A stretch of 64,000 nt of DNA from Coenobita brevimanus (Eukaryota; Arthropoda; Malacostraca; Decapoda; Coenobitidae), in the NCBI GenBank assembly GCA_032717465.1, contig CM064653.1, positions 37,368,603-37,432,602 on the forward strand, written 5' to 3'. The notes beneath the pieces were generated by a model. It saw only the letters and a program-made list of their open reading frames with translations. It made no database searches and was not told the DNA's origin. Position numbers and translations under genes: made by a program. Positions 20,020-32,317 of this stretch are shown here, one piece after another (within the stretch, counting starts at the first letter, position 1; each line of letters begins with the position of its first letter).

Positions 20020-21835
20020 CAAAGCCTATAACACTGCACGCCAGCACTAAATTTCACAAGATATAGTCAATATTTTTTTTCTCGCCCCTAAAACGGCCCC
20101 CATTCAGAAGGAACTGTGCTGTGAAAATACATGGAATTTCACAGTACAGGTCATCGGCTCTGACCACCTGCACTTGTCGCAGTCCGCCGATGGCTGTGGC
20201 CATCAACCTCTTATTTTTTTTTTTTTCCAGTACTTTATTATTTCAGAGTGTACACAGCTTTTTTTTTTATAAATAAATAATATATATACAGTACTTTATT
20301 TTTATTATTTCACACTGTACCTAGCTACCTATACACACAAGGCCACTACAGACATCCACAAATCTGCAGCCAAACAGGACCCTTCAAAAACCATCACCAG
20401 ACACCCACCCTTCACAAACAACCCTACCCAGAGAAACACGAATACACCTACTCTCTCTCACCCTCTCTTTACTCTAACTTTGTCTAAAAATGCCTTGTGC
20501 TCTCTCTCATGGATCTATCTATCTATCTATTGCCAGACGCCTTAATCCCGTACGGGATGGCCACAAACGTATCGCCTCTCTCATGGATGCTGGGTTGTAA
20601 GCATAGTATATAAACACTAAAATACGATGCTGGTTATGAAGAAGAGCTATGGAAGGCATGTAATAAAAACTTGCATTACAAAAAGTACTTTAAAAAAATC
20701 TATAAGCCAAGAAACTGTTTACAATGCTGGGTGGTAACCATATAATCAAACCATATGTTCTCCCCATGTGTCAACAAGTGGGTTGGTGAAGGGTTAGTGC
20801 CCTTCCCCATAAATAAGAGTCAAATGGCCCCCCCTTACGGGATTATGGCAGCTGGCAGTAGGCAGACAGAGAGATAGACATTCTCATCCTATACCCAACA
20901 CTAAAATTCACAAGGATACATATTTTCTTTCCTACCCCCTTAAAACGGCCCCCATTCCAACAGAACCATACTGTGAAAAACATATGGAATTTCACAGTAC
21001 AGGTCACCGGCTCCGTCCACCTGCAATACCTGTAGCCGAAGTGCAGATCCGCCAGTGGCTGTGGCCGTCATCCACTTATTTTTTTTTCTTTTCTAACTTT
21101 ATTTCTACTACTTCAGACGGTACATAGCAACTACCTAGATATACATGGCCACTACAGCCAAACAGAAGCCTTCAAAAACCATCATGAGACACAACCACAT
21201 CCAGAAAAACACAACCTATACTCTCACTCTCTTTTTACTCTAACTTGATCTAAAAATGCCCTGTGCTCTCTCTCATGGATGCTGTATTGTAAGAATACAG
21301 TATATAAGCACTAAAATATGATGCTGGTTTTGAAGAACAGCTATGGAAAGCATGTAATAAGAATTTACATCAAAGAGTACTTACAACCTATTCTCATCCT
21401 ATACCCAACACCATTTTTCAGAAGGATACATATTTTTTCCTACCCCCTTAAAACGGCCCCCATTCCAAAGGAACTGTGCTGTGAAAAGCATATGGAATTT
21501 CACAGTACAGGTCACTGGCTCCGACCATCTGCAATAGCGGTGACCAAAGTGCAGTCCAGTAGCCCAAGTGCAGTCCGCCAAGTGGCTGTGGCCGTCATCC
21601 ACTTTTTTTTTTTCTTTCTTTTCTAACTTTATTTCTACTATTTCAGACGGTACATAGCTACTACCTAGATATACAACAGAAACCTTCAAAAACCATCACC
21701 AGACACCCACCCTTCAGACTCAACCATACCCAGAGAAACACAACTCTAACTTGGTCTAAAAATGGCTTATGCGCTCTCATGAATGCTGAGTTATAAGAAT
21801 ACAGTAAACATGCATTAAAATATGATGCCTGTCAC
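20020..21835. repeat. Three direct copies of a ~0.45-0.6-kb repeat unit
   Basis: Copies begin at about 20,040, 20,895 and 21,395. Each has ACACTAAAATTCACAAGGAT, then AAAACGGCCCCCATTC, then a conserved stem-loop (CTGTGCTGTGAAA / TTTCACAGTACAG around CATATGGAA), then GGCTGTGGCC, then a T-rich run, then GATGCTGGTTATGAAGAAGA with variants (tag-2-like). The first copy is followed by a GATA-tail fragment and by a reversed piece of the hairpin repeat (20,725-20,880). No coding sequence. Confidence 0.75.
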
Positions 21836-24800
21836 AATGAAAAGCTATGGAGTGAATGCAGGTCTAATGTTTTGTTTCTGCCAGTGGGACACGTAAAAAA
21901 AAAAAAAAAAACTACCAAAACATGAAAATTTGTGCCAAGTTTGAGTGAAATAAGTATACCCAGACTTCAACACAATCATCATCTTTCTCTACTTCAATGC
22001 CAACACAATACACAACTCACACACAAATGCACTATGCACACAGTGTAATGCTTCCTGCCACACCACACCACACAGTGTAAGGCCTCCCCCCCTCACCACA
22101 ACACACTACTACAAACACTCACCACATGTACCACAGTGTAAGCCTCCTCCCACACACCACACCACACTACCACAACAGACAATCCTTCAACATATACCTT
22201 TGGGGCTGCCAGGGTTTCTGTAGTCAGTCAAGTGGGATTACAAGCCAAGATTTACTAATACAAAGCAAATATTCTTCAAAACAGCATAATTTTGATATAA
22301 TAGGTTTATCATCCACTGACAAAGGAATTCAATTTATCATGAGAATTAATTTGCTGGAAGGGAAGGTTATGACGGCCAATACAGGTGATAGGAGGGTCAG
22401 AGGCATGTAATGATTTTAGCACTACAACAACAGGGTCTCTCTATCTCTCATGACAGAAATATTTGAGGTGGGAGCAAAGAACAAAGAATAAACAAGCATT
22501 AAGGGGGCCAACTATCAGTACCATGCCTAGTGAAGTGGACTAATCATCATCATCATCATCTTCGTAACCAATTATTTTTCAATCATCATAACCATTTTTT
22601 TTTTCTTTTTCAAGCAGTCAATCCTATCCTGTTTATTTTTTTTTTTTAACACATGGATAAAATGCATAGGGCCCATAAAGCAAAGAGGAAACCCAAGAGA
22701 GAGTGAAACTAACTGCAAGCCCAATGAAATGGCTCATACACTCATTCACTTACCATTCAAATCCTAGTATCTTACACACACACACACAAAACCATGGGGA
22801 CATCACACATCCTTGCTCTCTCTAATCATAAACCACGACAACCCAACCCAACAGACATCAACACCATCACAAACACCCAAACGATACACAGACCAAGAAA
22901 ACGCAACAATGAAGGAGAAATATCAACAGCATAGCCTAAGAATCAGCATAACGACAGTAATTCTAAAAACGTATCAACCATTGGCTGTGATGTTGGAGAC
23001 CTTGCAACTTTATACAACATCGTCTGCCATCATCCAATCCTATGTCACCCCATAAGGAGCGTAGGAAGCAAGGGCTAGGCATACTGCACAAAATTATCTG
23101 CTCAACACATAATACTGCTGATTTCTGAGATGCCCTGGGTTGAAAGACGATAGAGACCTGACAGGCAAATTGGTTCTTGCTCATGCTTAGGAAAATATGG
23201 CAAATGACTGTGTGATAGGAAGAGATATATCAAAACAGTTTAGTCTATGGGGACCCTAGGATCTCTCCCTATCTATCTATCACTCTATCTATAGCCTGAC
23301 ACCCTAATCCATATAGTTATAAAATTTCAAACACGTGGCACATTTTCCCACGTATCGATAAGAGTATAACATATTCCAATTCAACATATAACTATAGTCA
23401 GTTTATTTCCATCTGACAAAACAAGGCAACTTTTATCACTTCAGTACTAAATCATTGAAGTATTAAATTCAGTATGCCTTAGTGATGGGGTACGGATGAG
23501 TGTCCTTGGTTACTAGTCAAATTAACTCTCCAGTCTGACTACACTTGGCCATAAAGCTAACGGTTATGAATCTCTGTCAGGTGAAGCAAACTGACCATAG
23601 AATAAATCAACAGAAATAAAGACACCAAAAAAACACTCCCACATCAATATATAAAACATAGTCAGGCACAGGAAAAAAAATATAAAAAACATAAACCATA
23701 TTAACGATGTTTGCATATATGCAGGGAAAAATCTCGTTAATCTCTGACCTAAATGAAGGGAATCAACTGCTATGTTTAATGAGGGGAATAAACTCAGAAG
23801 GATTGTTATTCTTGGATATAAATGAAGGGAAATGACTCAAGTTGCTCATCAACCTTTGACATAAATGGTCGTTAACTAAGGATGCTTGTTAGTTTTAAAA
23901 TCTCAGTGCTATTTAGGACAATACATTTTTCTTTTTAATGCAGAGAAGCAGAAACTGAAGAGTGCAAGAAATAATACACAAAAGACAGCCAAATGCAAGA
24001 TATCTTACATCTGAAATTCCTGCACACATTGCATTTACAAGACTGGAGGTCACAGGCAGAGGGAAATAGAGATTGAGAAAAATAAATTCAAGTTGACCTG
24101 TTGCCAATTACAATAAACCAAAGAAGGACAAGAGTACATTTTTTTTTTCAGCATATTTTTTCCTGTGGCTGACTGTGCAGTACATCACAATGACATGGTA
24201 ATAAGAAAAATGCAAATATAACAAGAAAATGGGTATAACAATTGGCGTACAAATACAATAGCCAACATCAACAGTTCAGGAGGGATAATATATACAAAAC
24301 ACCTTTTTTATTTTTGGGTAAACAAGCACTATGGCTTTTTTGCAGAGTCCTTTTATTTGCCACAGTTATTTACGATCTTTTGGGCTGATAATACCTGCTG
24401 TTGTGGTGGTCCCTGGCTCATTTTAATTACTAAGAATCAGAGTCAATGCTGGAGAACCTAAATACTCGAATTTAATCAAAGAAAAGAGGCAATAGGAGCT
24501 CCAAGAATTTAATAAAAGAAAAGAGGCAATAGAAGCTCCAAAATTCTTACAACCAAGATTATCCTCTAATATTCTTCAGACGTGTGTGTGCATCTTTCAG
24601 GAGTTTACTCTGGAAAATGACACGCATATATCCTTAGCAAAGTTTCATAGCTCATTTAGCCACATCTCATTCAAGAAGGTAGATGATCAGCACACACAGA
24701 TAAGCTACAACCAACTGACACTGTTTTACTTAGGCAGCAAATACTGTACTGGCAAAAATGCTGAAATTGATGCTATGTTGGTTCAGAGAAGTGGTTTGAT

Positions 24801-25040
24801 TACAGCACTACTACACAGGCATATCCAAACACCTGCCACTGTCCTACTTAGCCAGGAATACAGGACCACAGCAACAGCAGCTCACAATTTACTAAACCAA
24901 AATACAGGGCTGCCCATATATATCTGGTGTTGTCGGCTCAGTCTGCGGGTATGGGGGAAGCACGTATTTTGACAACTTAATTATGCTCCGTTTAACTGGG
25001 TATTAAATTACCATCATTCCTTTGTAAATGCTAGTTGAAA
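21836..25040. other. AT-rich intergenic DNA, no gene seen
   Basis: Contains a CA-rich low-complexity stretch (about 22,040-22,185), an (ATC)n run near 22,544, a fragment of the short ATCCAATCCTATGTCACCCC repeat (23,028-23,095), a TATC-tailed repeat end (23,262-23,320) and a reversed tag-1 copy (23,498-23,518). The frame 24,586-24,972 (128 codons) has no family motif or splice context; I cannot support it as a gene. Confidence 0.55.
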
Positions 25041-25044
25041 CATG

Positions 25045-25165
25045 ACTAATATGGTGCTAGTCATGAAGAAGTGCTATGGAAAGGATGTTGGGCCACAGTG
25101 CTATCTTATTCTGCCAGTGACGTGAGGGAAATAAATCTGCATAAGGACAAAAATCTTGTCACTTT
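25045..25165 (+). repeat. Tag-2 dispersed repeat, well-preserved copy
   Basis: GGTGCTAGTCATGAAGAAGT at 25,049, then a GGAAAGGATG stretch, then TTCTGCCAGTGACGTGAGGG and CATAAGGACAAAAATCTTGT. The module order is the same as at 545-680 and 57,960-58,090, so the family is at least ~130 bp long. Confidence 0.6.
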
Positions 25166-25244
25166 GTGTCATGTTTGTGTCATACCTTGTGCCATGCTTT
25201 TGTGTGTCATGTCTGTGTGTGTCGTGTTTCTGCATGTCATGTCT

Positions 25245-26090
25245 CAGTGGCTGTTCAATTTGTATATGGATGGAGCTATACGAGAGGTAATAGGAAGGAA
25301 TGTGAATATATTGGTATCTAGTGAGGGAGGCTAAGATGTGGAAACTTCCTGAGCTGTTGCTTGCTGATGATACTGTATTGTGATGAATGTGAACTGCAAG
25401 GCTTGGTGCATGAGTCTGAGGATGTAAGAAACAGAATCCTAAAGAGAATATACGTATGGGTAAAGTTATGGTCTTGAGGGAAATCACAGCATACAGAGTG
25501 AGACTGGATGGTGAGGAAATAGATAATGAAGGTGCATCCAAGTACTTTAGAGTGATGAATGAGGATGGAAGGATGTGCTTGAATGGTACAGCAGGGTAGA
25601 AAGGTTGCTGGATCACCGAAAGCTGTGATAAGACGTTGAGAAATGGGGCTTAGATCCTGTTGGAAGGGCACAAGAGTGAGAGCAGTGGAAATGACCTGAG
25701 GAATGTGTGGAGTTTTATGGACAGACAGATATACAAATGAGGAAGTGGAAAAGTGCTGTGGTGCTATTAGGAGAAATACTTTGAGATAGTTTGGCCATGT
25801 AGAGGATGGGGAATGAGAGAATGACTAGACGGTATGTGTAGGAGAAATACTTTGAGATAGTTTGGCCATATAGAGGATGGGGAATGAGAGAATGACTAGA
25901 CGGTATGTGTATGATGTGAAGAGGAGGAGAGACCATGGCAGAGACGGAAGACTAGAGTGGAGCGATACAAGGGAGGGAGGTGTGAGTTGGAGAGAGGGCA
26001 GTCAAATAGCAGATAACAGAATGACATGGAGTTAATTTGTTTGTGGCCTCCCCTTATGCGATTGAGATGTCTGGCAATAGATAAAAGTCA
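25245..26090 (+). pseudogene. Non-LTR reverse transcriptase remnant with GATA-type tail
   Basis: The plus frame begins with LFNLYMDGAIREVIGR, the start of the palm region preceding motif C. CTGATGATACTGTATTGTGA (25,364) is the decayed ADDT motif. The rest is broken by stops and shifts. A 71-bp segment (from GGAGAAATACTTTGAGATAG) is tandemly duplicated at about 25,770 and 25,841. The copy ends with ATTGAGATGTCTGGCAATAG and ATAAA at 26,090, showing that the GATA-tailed 3' end belongs to this RT element family. Confidence 0.7.
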
Positions 26091-27106
26091 GTGGAGGGTA
26101 AAAATCTCTTCTTACCAAAATGAGTGAACTTTAAGCAATTACTGAAGAAAATGCAAGAGGAGATATCAAATTACTTGATAAAAAAATGCAACCAATGGAT
26201 GCAAACAAGCAATCACTATCAAGTAAGAAAGGGTTATGGAAAACAGAAAATGATGCAGGGTAGTGATGGTAAAGCCGACTGAGCCTCCACCATATCAATC
26301 ATCAAATAATCAAAATCAATATAATAATCATCATTCATTATTATTAAAATCATCACTGCAATCGTCATCATCATCATCATCCCAGCCTCTTCTTCCCACC
26401 TAAGGATGGGGTAAGGTATGGTTCAAAATGCAACAACAAAACACATGGGATCAGACATGTTATATATGAACCACCCTGTATTTTTTAGCATCTGTGGCAC
26501 ATAACCAGGACTTAACTGCATCTGTTTGTGATGTACAGGCATGTGCAAAAGTATGCCAACAATACTCTGCCAGCACTAACTTGTATTTCATATTTACCAC
26601 TCTTCCCCAAATGACTAGAGGGTAACATTCCCTCTGTTGCCTGTTTTCCTGATGACTGGAACAGACACCTTCATATGGCAATGATCATATACTGAATGTC
26701 AGATTAAAATAACAGCATTCAGTTCCTTTACTATCCCCATACAGGAGAATGGTGGACTAGGAAAGAATAGTAACGTTGATGTGCAGTCCTTACCACATAA
26801 AATATTTCAAACAACACCTTCCAGTCCTACAGCTGGCAGAGAAGTGTCTACATACTTTGCTCATGCCCAGGACAGGATTTATGCAAAACATTTCATAGCC
26901 AATGGTTGTGTACGGCTGGCCAGTTGTCTATAACCTTAGTCGCTTTACTCGAATCTGGCGAAGATGTCTTCTTTCAGAGCTGACGGCAGCAGGTAAAGAA
27001 ACTGGTTGTTTGACACGATTACTAATCAAAGTGGACATCTCGTGACTATCATGAGTGACAAGCCAAGTGGCTTCTGGCTACCCAGGATATAAGTTACTAC
27101 ACTTGG
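26091..27106. other. No gene seen
   Basis: An (ATC)n run and a CCTCTTCTTCCCACC repeat segment (about 26,360-26,415) match 30,285-30,330 and 63,841-63,885. A 'gagaatggtggacta' module is at 26,741. Otherwise unassigned. Confidence 0.5.
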
Positions 27107-28882
27107 TGGCAATATACAACTAGACAGTCACGAGGTGGTGTAAAGAGTTACGGCGCTCCAGCTGGATGTGGCAATATCTGGTATTAAATTAGTCAGTAGC
27201 TAGTCCCAGGTCTCTTCACAAAATGGGGAAACAAAAAATTGGTGAATGACTGGGTGGCTGTGAATGTGAGGTCCAGCATCTGATAGATGTGAACAAAGTG
27301 TGCAACGTCTGGCTTGCAATATCCACTTAAGAACGTATGCCCAATCCTTGAGGCATTGCCTAGGCCGTAAAAAATAAACAAAAAAACTGGCCATCAAACA
27401 CAACCCCCTCATAGAGCATTCCGCCCCCTTACTGTACGGCCACAACGTGGTTATTGCAAGCAAGGCCTGAGTGCATGTTTACCTATATAATCATCCACCT
27501 GTGTGCCATTTATCCTTCCAACATATGCAATGATGGACTCCTTCTCACTGTCCGACAGCCCCCATTACCCATGTCAAAACGGATATATATCATGGCACAC
27601 AATGGTGGGTTGTGTGTGCTGTAAAAGTATTGACCCAACCCCCCAGGCATCCCCAATCCCCCAAAACCCCACTAGTAGCAAAGGGACTTGGGGCTACACT
27701 ACACGACAGTATTATGGCAACTAATTTGGCACAAAATTTTTAAAGCTTATTTTTAAGAAGCAGACTTTTTGTTCATTTACTGCCGGCGTAAAACTTTAAT
27801 CTCCTTGGTCTGACATGGCGCATATTTTTACATCCATACTTAGCGTTCTAACTTCCAGCATAAAACTTTAATAATATATACATTACTCTGCTGCCTTATG
27901 TATTATGGTAGTTATTCCCACACCATACTTGTTACTAATCTTACTCAACCTTGTAGCAAGCTTTTATAAGTATGTCCAATTTCCATGTGATGTTAAGAAT
28001 ACAGTAATCGCTTTTCCTGCCACACACGCTTTCATGGAACAATAAGGTTAACTGCATACAAAGGGGAATCGACAGGGTCACGGTTTGTAAACAATGAGCA
28101 TACAACTAGACAGTCACGTGGTGGTGTAAGGAGTTACGGCGCTCCAGCTGGACGTGGCACTATATGGTATTACATCAGTCAGTAGCTAGTCCCAGGTCTC
28201 TTGCAAAACAGAGGAAACAAAACATTGGTGACTGGGTGGCTGTGAATGTGAGGTCCAGTATCTGATAGATGTGAACAAAGTGTGCAACGTCTGGCTAGCA
28301 ATATCCACTTAAGAACGTATGCCCAATCCTTGAGGCGTTGCCTAGGCCGTAAAAAATAAACAAAAAAACTGGCCATCAAACACAACCCCCTCATAGAGCA
28401 TTCTGCCCCCTTACTGTACGGCCACAACGTGGTTATTGCAAGCAAGGCCTGAGTGCATGTTTACCTATATAATCATCCACCTGTGTGCCACTTATCCTTC
28501 CAACATATGCAATGATGGACTCCTTCTCACTGTCCGACAGCCCCCATTACCCATGTCAAAACGGATATATATCATGGCACACAATGGTGGGTTGTGTGTG
28601 CTGTAAAAGTATTGACCCAACCCCCCAGACATCCCCAATCCCCCAAAACCCCACTAGTAGCAAAGGGACTTGGGGCCACGCTACACGACAGTATTATGGC
28701 AACTAATTCGGCGCACAATTTTTAAAGTTTATCTTTATGATGCAGACTTTTTGTTCATTTACTGCCGGCGCAAAACTTTGATCTCCTCAGTCTGACTTGG
28801 CACTAATTTTTTTTAAAAGCATACCGGTACTTAGAGTTCCAACTTCCACACAGGGGAATCGACGGGCCGAGGTTCGTAAACA
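27107..28882. repeat. Large tandem duplication, ~983-bp and ~789-bp copies
   Basis: Copy 1 starts at CATACAACTAGACAGTCACG-like sequence near 27,111 and runs to about 28,096. Copy 2 starts there and runs to about 28,885. They are highly similar (for example ACGGCGCTCCAGCTGGA, GCACACAATGGTGGGTTGTG) with scattered substitutions; copy 2 lacks ~190 bp present at 27,850-28,045. Both end in GGGGAATCGAC...GTAAACAATGAG. Conserved frames on both strands (27,200-27,463 and 28,179-28,445 minus; 27,503-27,724 and 28,485-28,706 plus) are unrecognised. Confidence 0.85.
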
Positions 28883-29050
28883 ATGAGTAACGCCAGAACT
28901 GCAGGGTCGGTTGGTGTGGGTGATTTAAACGGACAACATAGCAACAATATACACAAGCAGCAAACAACTGGCCAAACCACAGGCTATAAAAAAATCTGTC
29001 CACTGTGCATCAATTACAATACAAACATCAACATAATACTCAAGCAATAA
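28883..29050 (+). CDS. Short hypothetical ORF after the tandem duplication
   Basis: ATG at 28,883 opens 55 codons: begins MSNARTAGSVGVGDLNGQHS, includes CPLC, ends at TAA 29,048-29,050. The ATGAG start sits exactly at the end of the second ~0.8-kb repeat copy; the same ATGAG is found at the copy-1/copy-2 junction. This layout (promoter-like tandem units followed by an ORF start) resembles tandem 5' monomers of some LINEs, but the protein is unrecognised and downstream sequence (to ~29,275) is only open in another frame. Low confidence as a gene. Confidence 0.25.
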   Translation: MSNARTAGSVGVGDLNGQHSNNIHKQQTTGQTTGYKKICPLCINYNTNINIILKQ

Positions 29051-29528
29051 TCATATGCATAATTCACTTGGGTGTCTTCTAGGTGGCTCAGGAGGCTTGC
29101 TAAGAAATCACGTTAGGAAATCACCCCAGCCACAAAGAAGACAAGCCACTTTGACTGAACTAACACCAGACACTGTTCAACTGAGAGAAACACTACTAGC
29201 AGTCAAAGGCATAAAAAATAACATGAGGAACCTTTCCATCACAAAATTCTTGCAGTATACCGGGTATCTACCTAGCTAACATTTACCGCAATATATCTAC
29301 TATCTATGTGTATCTGTGTAATGTTTACCTATGTGTACTTTGTCTATCAGCTTGAAATATTGCTGAGCTGAGGCAACACCTTAGCAAGGAGACAAGCTAA
29401 TCATGAAGTGCAGGGGAAAGGTTTCAAAACTATCTGCTACTGGTAAACCTGGGGAATTTACTTACTGTACTCTTGTTACTCTACCCAGGCATAAAATCAG
29501 CATCTTAGCAATAGTTTATCAAGCAGAA

Positions 29529-29780
29529 TGCTAGTCATGAAGAAGTGCAGTGGGATGGATGAAGACATGTAGTACTGTGTTATTCTACCACAGAGATATA
29601 TGAAAAAAGCAGGTGAATGGACAAATCCCAGGCCACGTTACGGTGCAAGAAGTATGATAATTGAGCACAGACGAATATAAATAAGTTAAAAATCCATCCA
29701 ATCAGCCATCATCCAATCCCACGTCGCCCCACAGAGGAGCATAGGAACCCGGGGCTAGGCAAGTTCGTCCTGACATTTAA
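29529..29780 (+). repeat. Tag-2 repeat followed by a short SINE-like repeat
   Basis: ATGCTAGTCATGAAGAAGTG at 29,528 begins a tag-2 copy. At 29,700-29,775 a repeat with CATCATCCAATCCCACGTCG, GGAGCATAGGAACCCGGGGC and GACATTTAAGATGA follows; the same repeat occurs at 23,028, 30,690 and 33,830 (the last inserted into a LINE). Confidence 0.65.
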
Positions 29781-29939
29781 GATGAAAATAAGTTAAAAAT
29801 AAAGCTCATTATTATCCTTAGACCCCCAATGCATCACTCTCAGTTGAATAAAACCATCTGGTGTTAGTTGGAATAAAGACAGTTGCTCTCCCACTTACGA
29901 ACAAGAGCTAAGAAGAATTGCTGTTGAGATTAAACACTT

Positions 29940-30330
29940 ATTGGCTTGAGATTTCATTCGGCTGTGTGGTTGCCAGCCTGATAGTGCCAGGGATTGACTC
30001 CTGGCACTGCATCATCCTAGCTTATCATCAATCATCGTCGTCGTTGATTGGCCAGTAAAATCAGCACCTAGACTAAGTTAACTGGCCTTCTATAGCCTAG
30101 TGGTGGAATGATCTAGTTATGGAGCCTAGCACTAGCTATTCTATCATCAATCATCGTCGTCGTCATCAATAGGCAAGTAAAATCAGTACCTAGACTAAGT
30201 TAACTGGTCTTGTATACCCTAGTGGTGGAAGATCTAGTTATGAAGCCCAGCACTGCCACTGATCATAATTAAAATCATCATTAGGCATTATCATCATCAT
30301 TCCTGACTCCTCTTCCCACCCAATGATGGG
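29940..30330 (+). repeat. tRNA-like SINE with internal ~122-bp tandem duplication
   Basis: 29,952-30,010 looks tRNA-derived: a region GGCTGTGTGGTTGCCAGC (box A-like) and a T-arm-like stem CCAGG...CCTGG around GATTGACT (box B-like), followed by an ATC-rich tail. From about 30,045 a unit with AAAATCAGCACCTAGACTAA and CCTAGTGGTGGAA is repeated once at a 122-bp spacing. The end, TCCTCTTCCCACCCAATGAT, matches repeats at 26,385 and 63,870. Confidence 0.5.
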
Positions 30331-30689
30331 GTCAGTTCTCTATTAAAATATCGTAAGTAGGGGAGCAACTGTTATACTCTGTCCATTTCAACTTGGCTTA
30401 AAAATGATCTGGAAAGGATGCAGAGCCACAGTATTGCTAGCCTTGTCTTACTTTGCTTCTGGCCGATGAAATTAAGCTGCCAAGGACAAAACTCTCCGCC
30501 AAGTCAAGGTGGACCAACCAAAAATTTTCTAACTCACATTTCAGACGGGTGGTTGTAGCTGTAGTTGTAGTAGAAGGAACTGAGATGTAGAAAGGTTTTC
30601 AGGATCAACGGCGCTGGGAACCTCTTTATCTATCAGAGGTATTTCCCGAGTTTTGGGGCCACTAAGTATTTTTCAACATTCACCACACA

Positions 30690-30800
30690 ATCTTGTATCG
30701 CCCTATAAGCAGCGAAGGAGCCCAGGGCTGGGCAAGTTGGTCCCGACATTCAAGATGAGAGTGACAAGCCACACTCATCCCCGAGTGGCATTACGTTAAC
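30690..30800 (+). repeat. Short SINE-like repeat copy
   Basis: TCTTGTATCGCCCTATAAGC, GAGCCCAGGGCTGGGCAAGT, TCAAGATGAGAGTGACAAGC, CCGAGTGGCATTACGTTAAC. Same family as 29,700 and 33,830. Confidence 0.65.
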
Positions 30801-30865
30801 GATAAACCCCAACCACCCTTGGGTATAAACACTGCATGATGAGAAAAATTGAGCCAGCACTGCCG

Positions 30866-31280
30866 GCTCCAGCAGGCAGCACCACCAGGATCAACGCCAG
30901 CAGGCAGCACCAACAGGATCAACGCCAGCACGGCAGCACCACCAGGATCAACGCCAGCACGGCAGCACCACCAGGATCAACGCCAGCACGGCAGCACCAC
31001 CAGGATCAACGCCAGCACGACAGCACCACCAGGATCAACGCCAGCACGGCAGCACCACCAGGATCAACGCCAGCACAGCAACACCACCAGGATCAACGCC
31101 AGCACCACCAGGATCAACGCCAGCACGGCAGCACCACCAGGATCAACGGCAGCACCAACAGGATCAATGCCAGCACGGCAGCACCACCAGGATCAATGCC
31201 AGCACGGCAGCACCACCAGGATCAACGCCAGCACGGCTGCACCACCAGGATCAATGCCAGCACGGCAGCACCAACTCAAC
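30866..31280. repeat. 29-bp minisatellite, ~14 copies
   Basis: Unit CAGCACCACCAGGATCAACG plus CCAGCACGG, 29 bp, with occasional shortened units. Since 29 is not a multiple of three, the two long plus frames (30,836-31,306 and 30,849-31,322) each cycle through a 29-residue Gln/His/Arg/Ala/Pro repeat. They have no non-repeat domain and are not convincing genes. Confidence 0.9.
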
Positions 31281-31319
31281 AATCACAGGAACAGCAGCCT
31301 GAGTAACACAGACGGACCC

Positions 31320-32280
31320 TGAAAATAAGGCAAGGTTTTAGGAGATAATCTCAAGTGTGTTCAAACTTAATCCTTTTGTCTGTGGAGTTCAATATGGATC
31401 TTAACCCCTAGTGTATTGGTGCTGGATAGGGGGGGAGGGCTGCCTGACTACATTTACACTTCTCAATGCCACACCTATCCCTCAAGAGGAGAATGATGGA
31501 CTACAGAAGGGTAACTCAGCCTGCAGTCCACTGGGATAATGTTCTGCTGTGCCTGGGGTTGAACTACTACTAGTACACACGACCTAAGATGAACAAATCC
31601 ATTGTACATCATCTGTCTAGCTCAATTCCTTGGTTATAGTCCCTCAAGTACTTCCTTATTCCCAGCAGAACAAGAAATTCCGACGGCTCTGCATTATTTA
31701 CCGAACTCTTCATGACTGGCTTTATTCCTGTGTTAATCTTTTGTTACAACTCAGCACTGAATAAGGACAGATGGCAGTTTAAACAGATAGATAGTGGGAA
31801 ACTGGGTAGTAGATAGATTCCTTCACAATGATGGCCGTCTCCTAATATAAATGAAAGAGTCTGGTGGTAGCAAGTATATTATGACAAGAGCAGAAGGCCC
31901 CATACTACAGGTCCCTTTGGGAAAATTAAAAAAGGTCACAATAGGACGCTTACCAGAGAGTGGAGGCAGATGGTTGGTATTACCGTGACTGGGCAGCTGG
32001 TTGGTATTAATTTGGCAGCTGGTTGTGGTTTTCTTCTCCCCTTTCTCCGTCTCTGTTGGCAGGTTCCACAGCTGGGTCAATTAACACACCTGAAAAAATA
32101 GTACACATTAGTCCTTTCCTTCCAAACCTTGATTTACAAAAGTATCTGGTTAGCAGCAAGAACAATATAACCTGGGAATAGTAAGGTTTAATTAAATGGC
32201 AGTAAGAATTTGCGAATCCTGTAGTAATAATAATAATAATAGTGATAACAACAATAATAATAATAATAATCGTTTCATTT
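31320..32280. other. No gene seen; dispersed repeats
   Basis: 31,470-31,600 holds the module GGAGAATGATGGACTACAGA ... CTGCAGTCCACTGGGATAAT shared with 52,990-53,090 and 57,795-57,870. 31,705-31,780 matches the reversed tag-2 family as at 52,330-52,420. An (AAT)n microsatellite lies at 32,224-32,270 and directly follows the 3' end of the LINE described next, probably as its tail. Confidence 0.55.
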
Positions 32281-32317
32281 TTAAAGGCTCCAACATGCTT
32301 GCATGAGTCAGCCTTGG

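Noticed and set aside
24586..24972. 128-codon plus frame as a gene
   Set aside because: No recognised motif, no splice signals, AT-rich context; length is within chance expectation for a window of this size.
30836..31322. Two ~156-codon plus frames (Gln/His/Arg/Ala-rich)
   Set aside because: Both are frame-shifted readings of the same 29-bp minisatellite.
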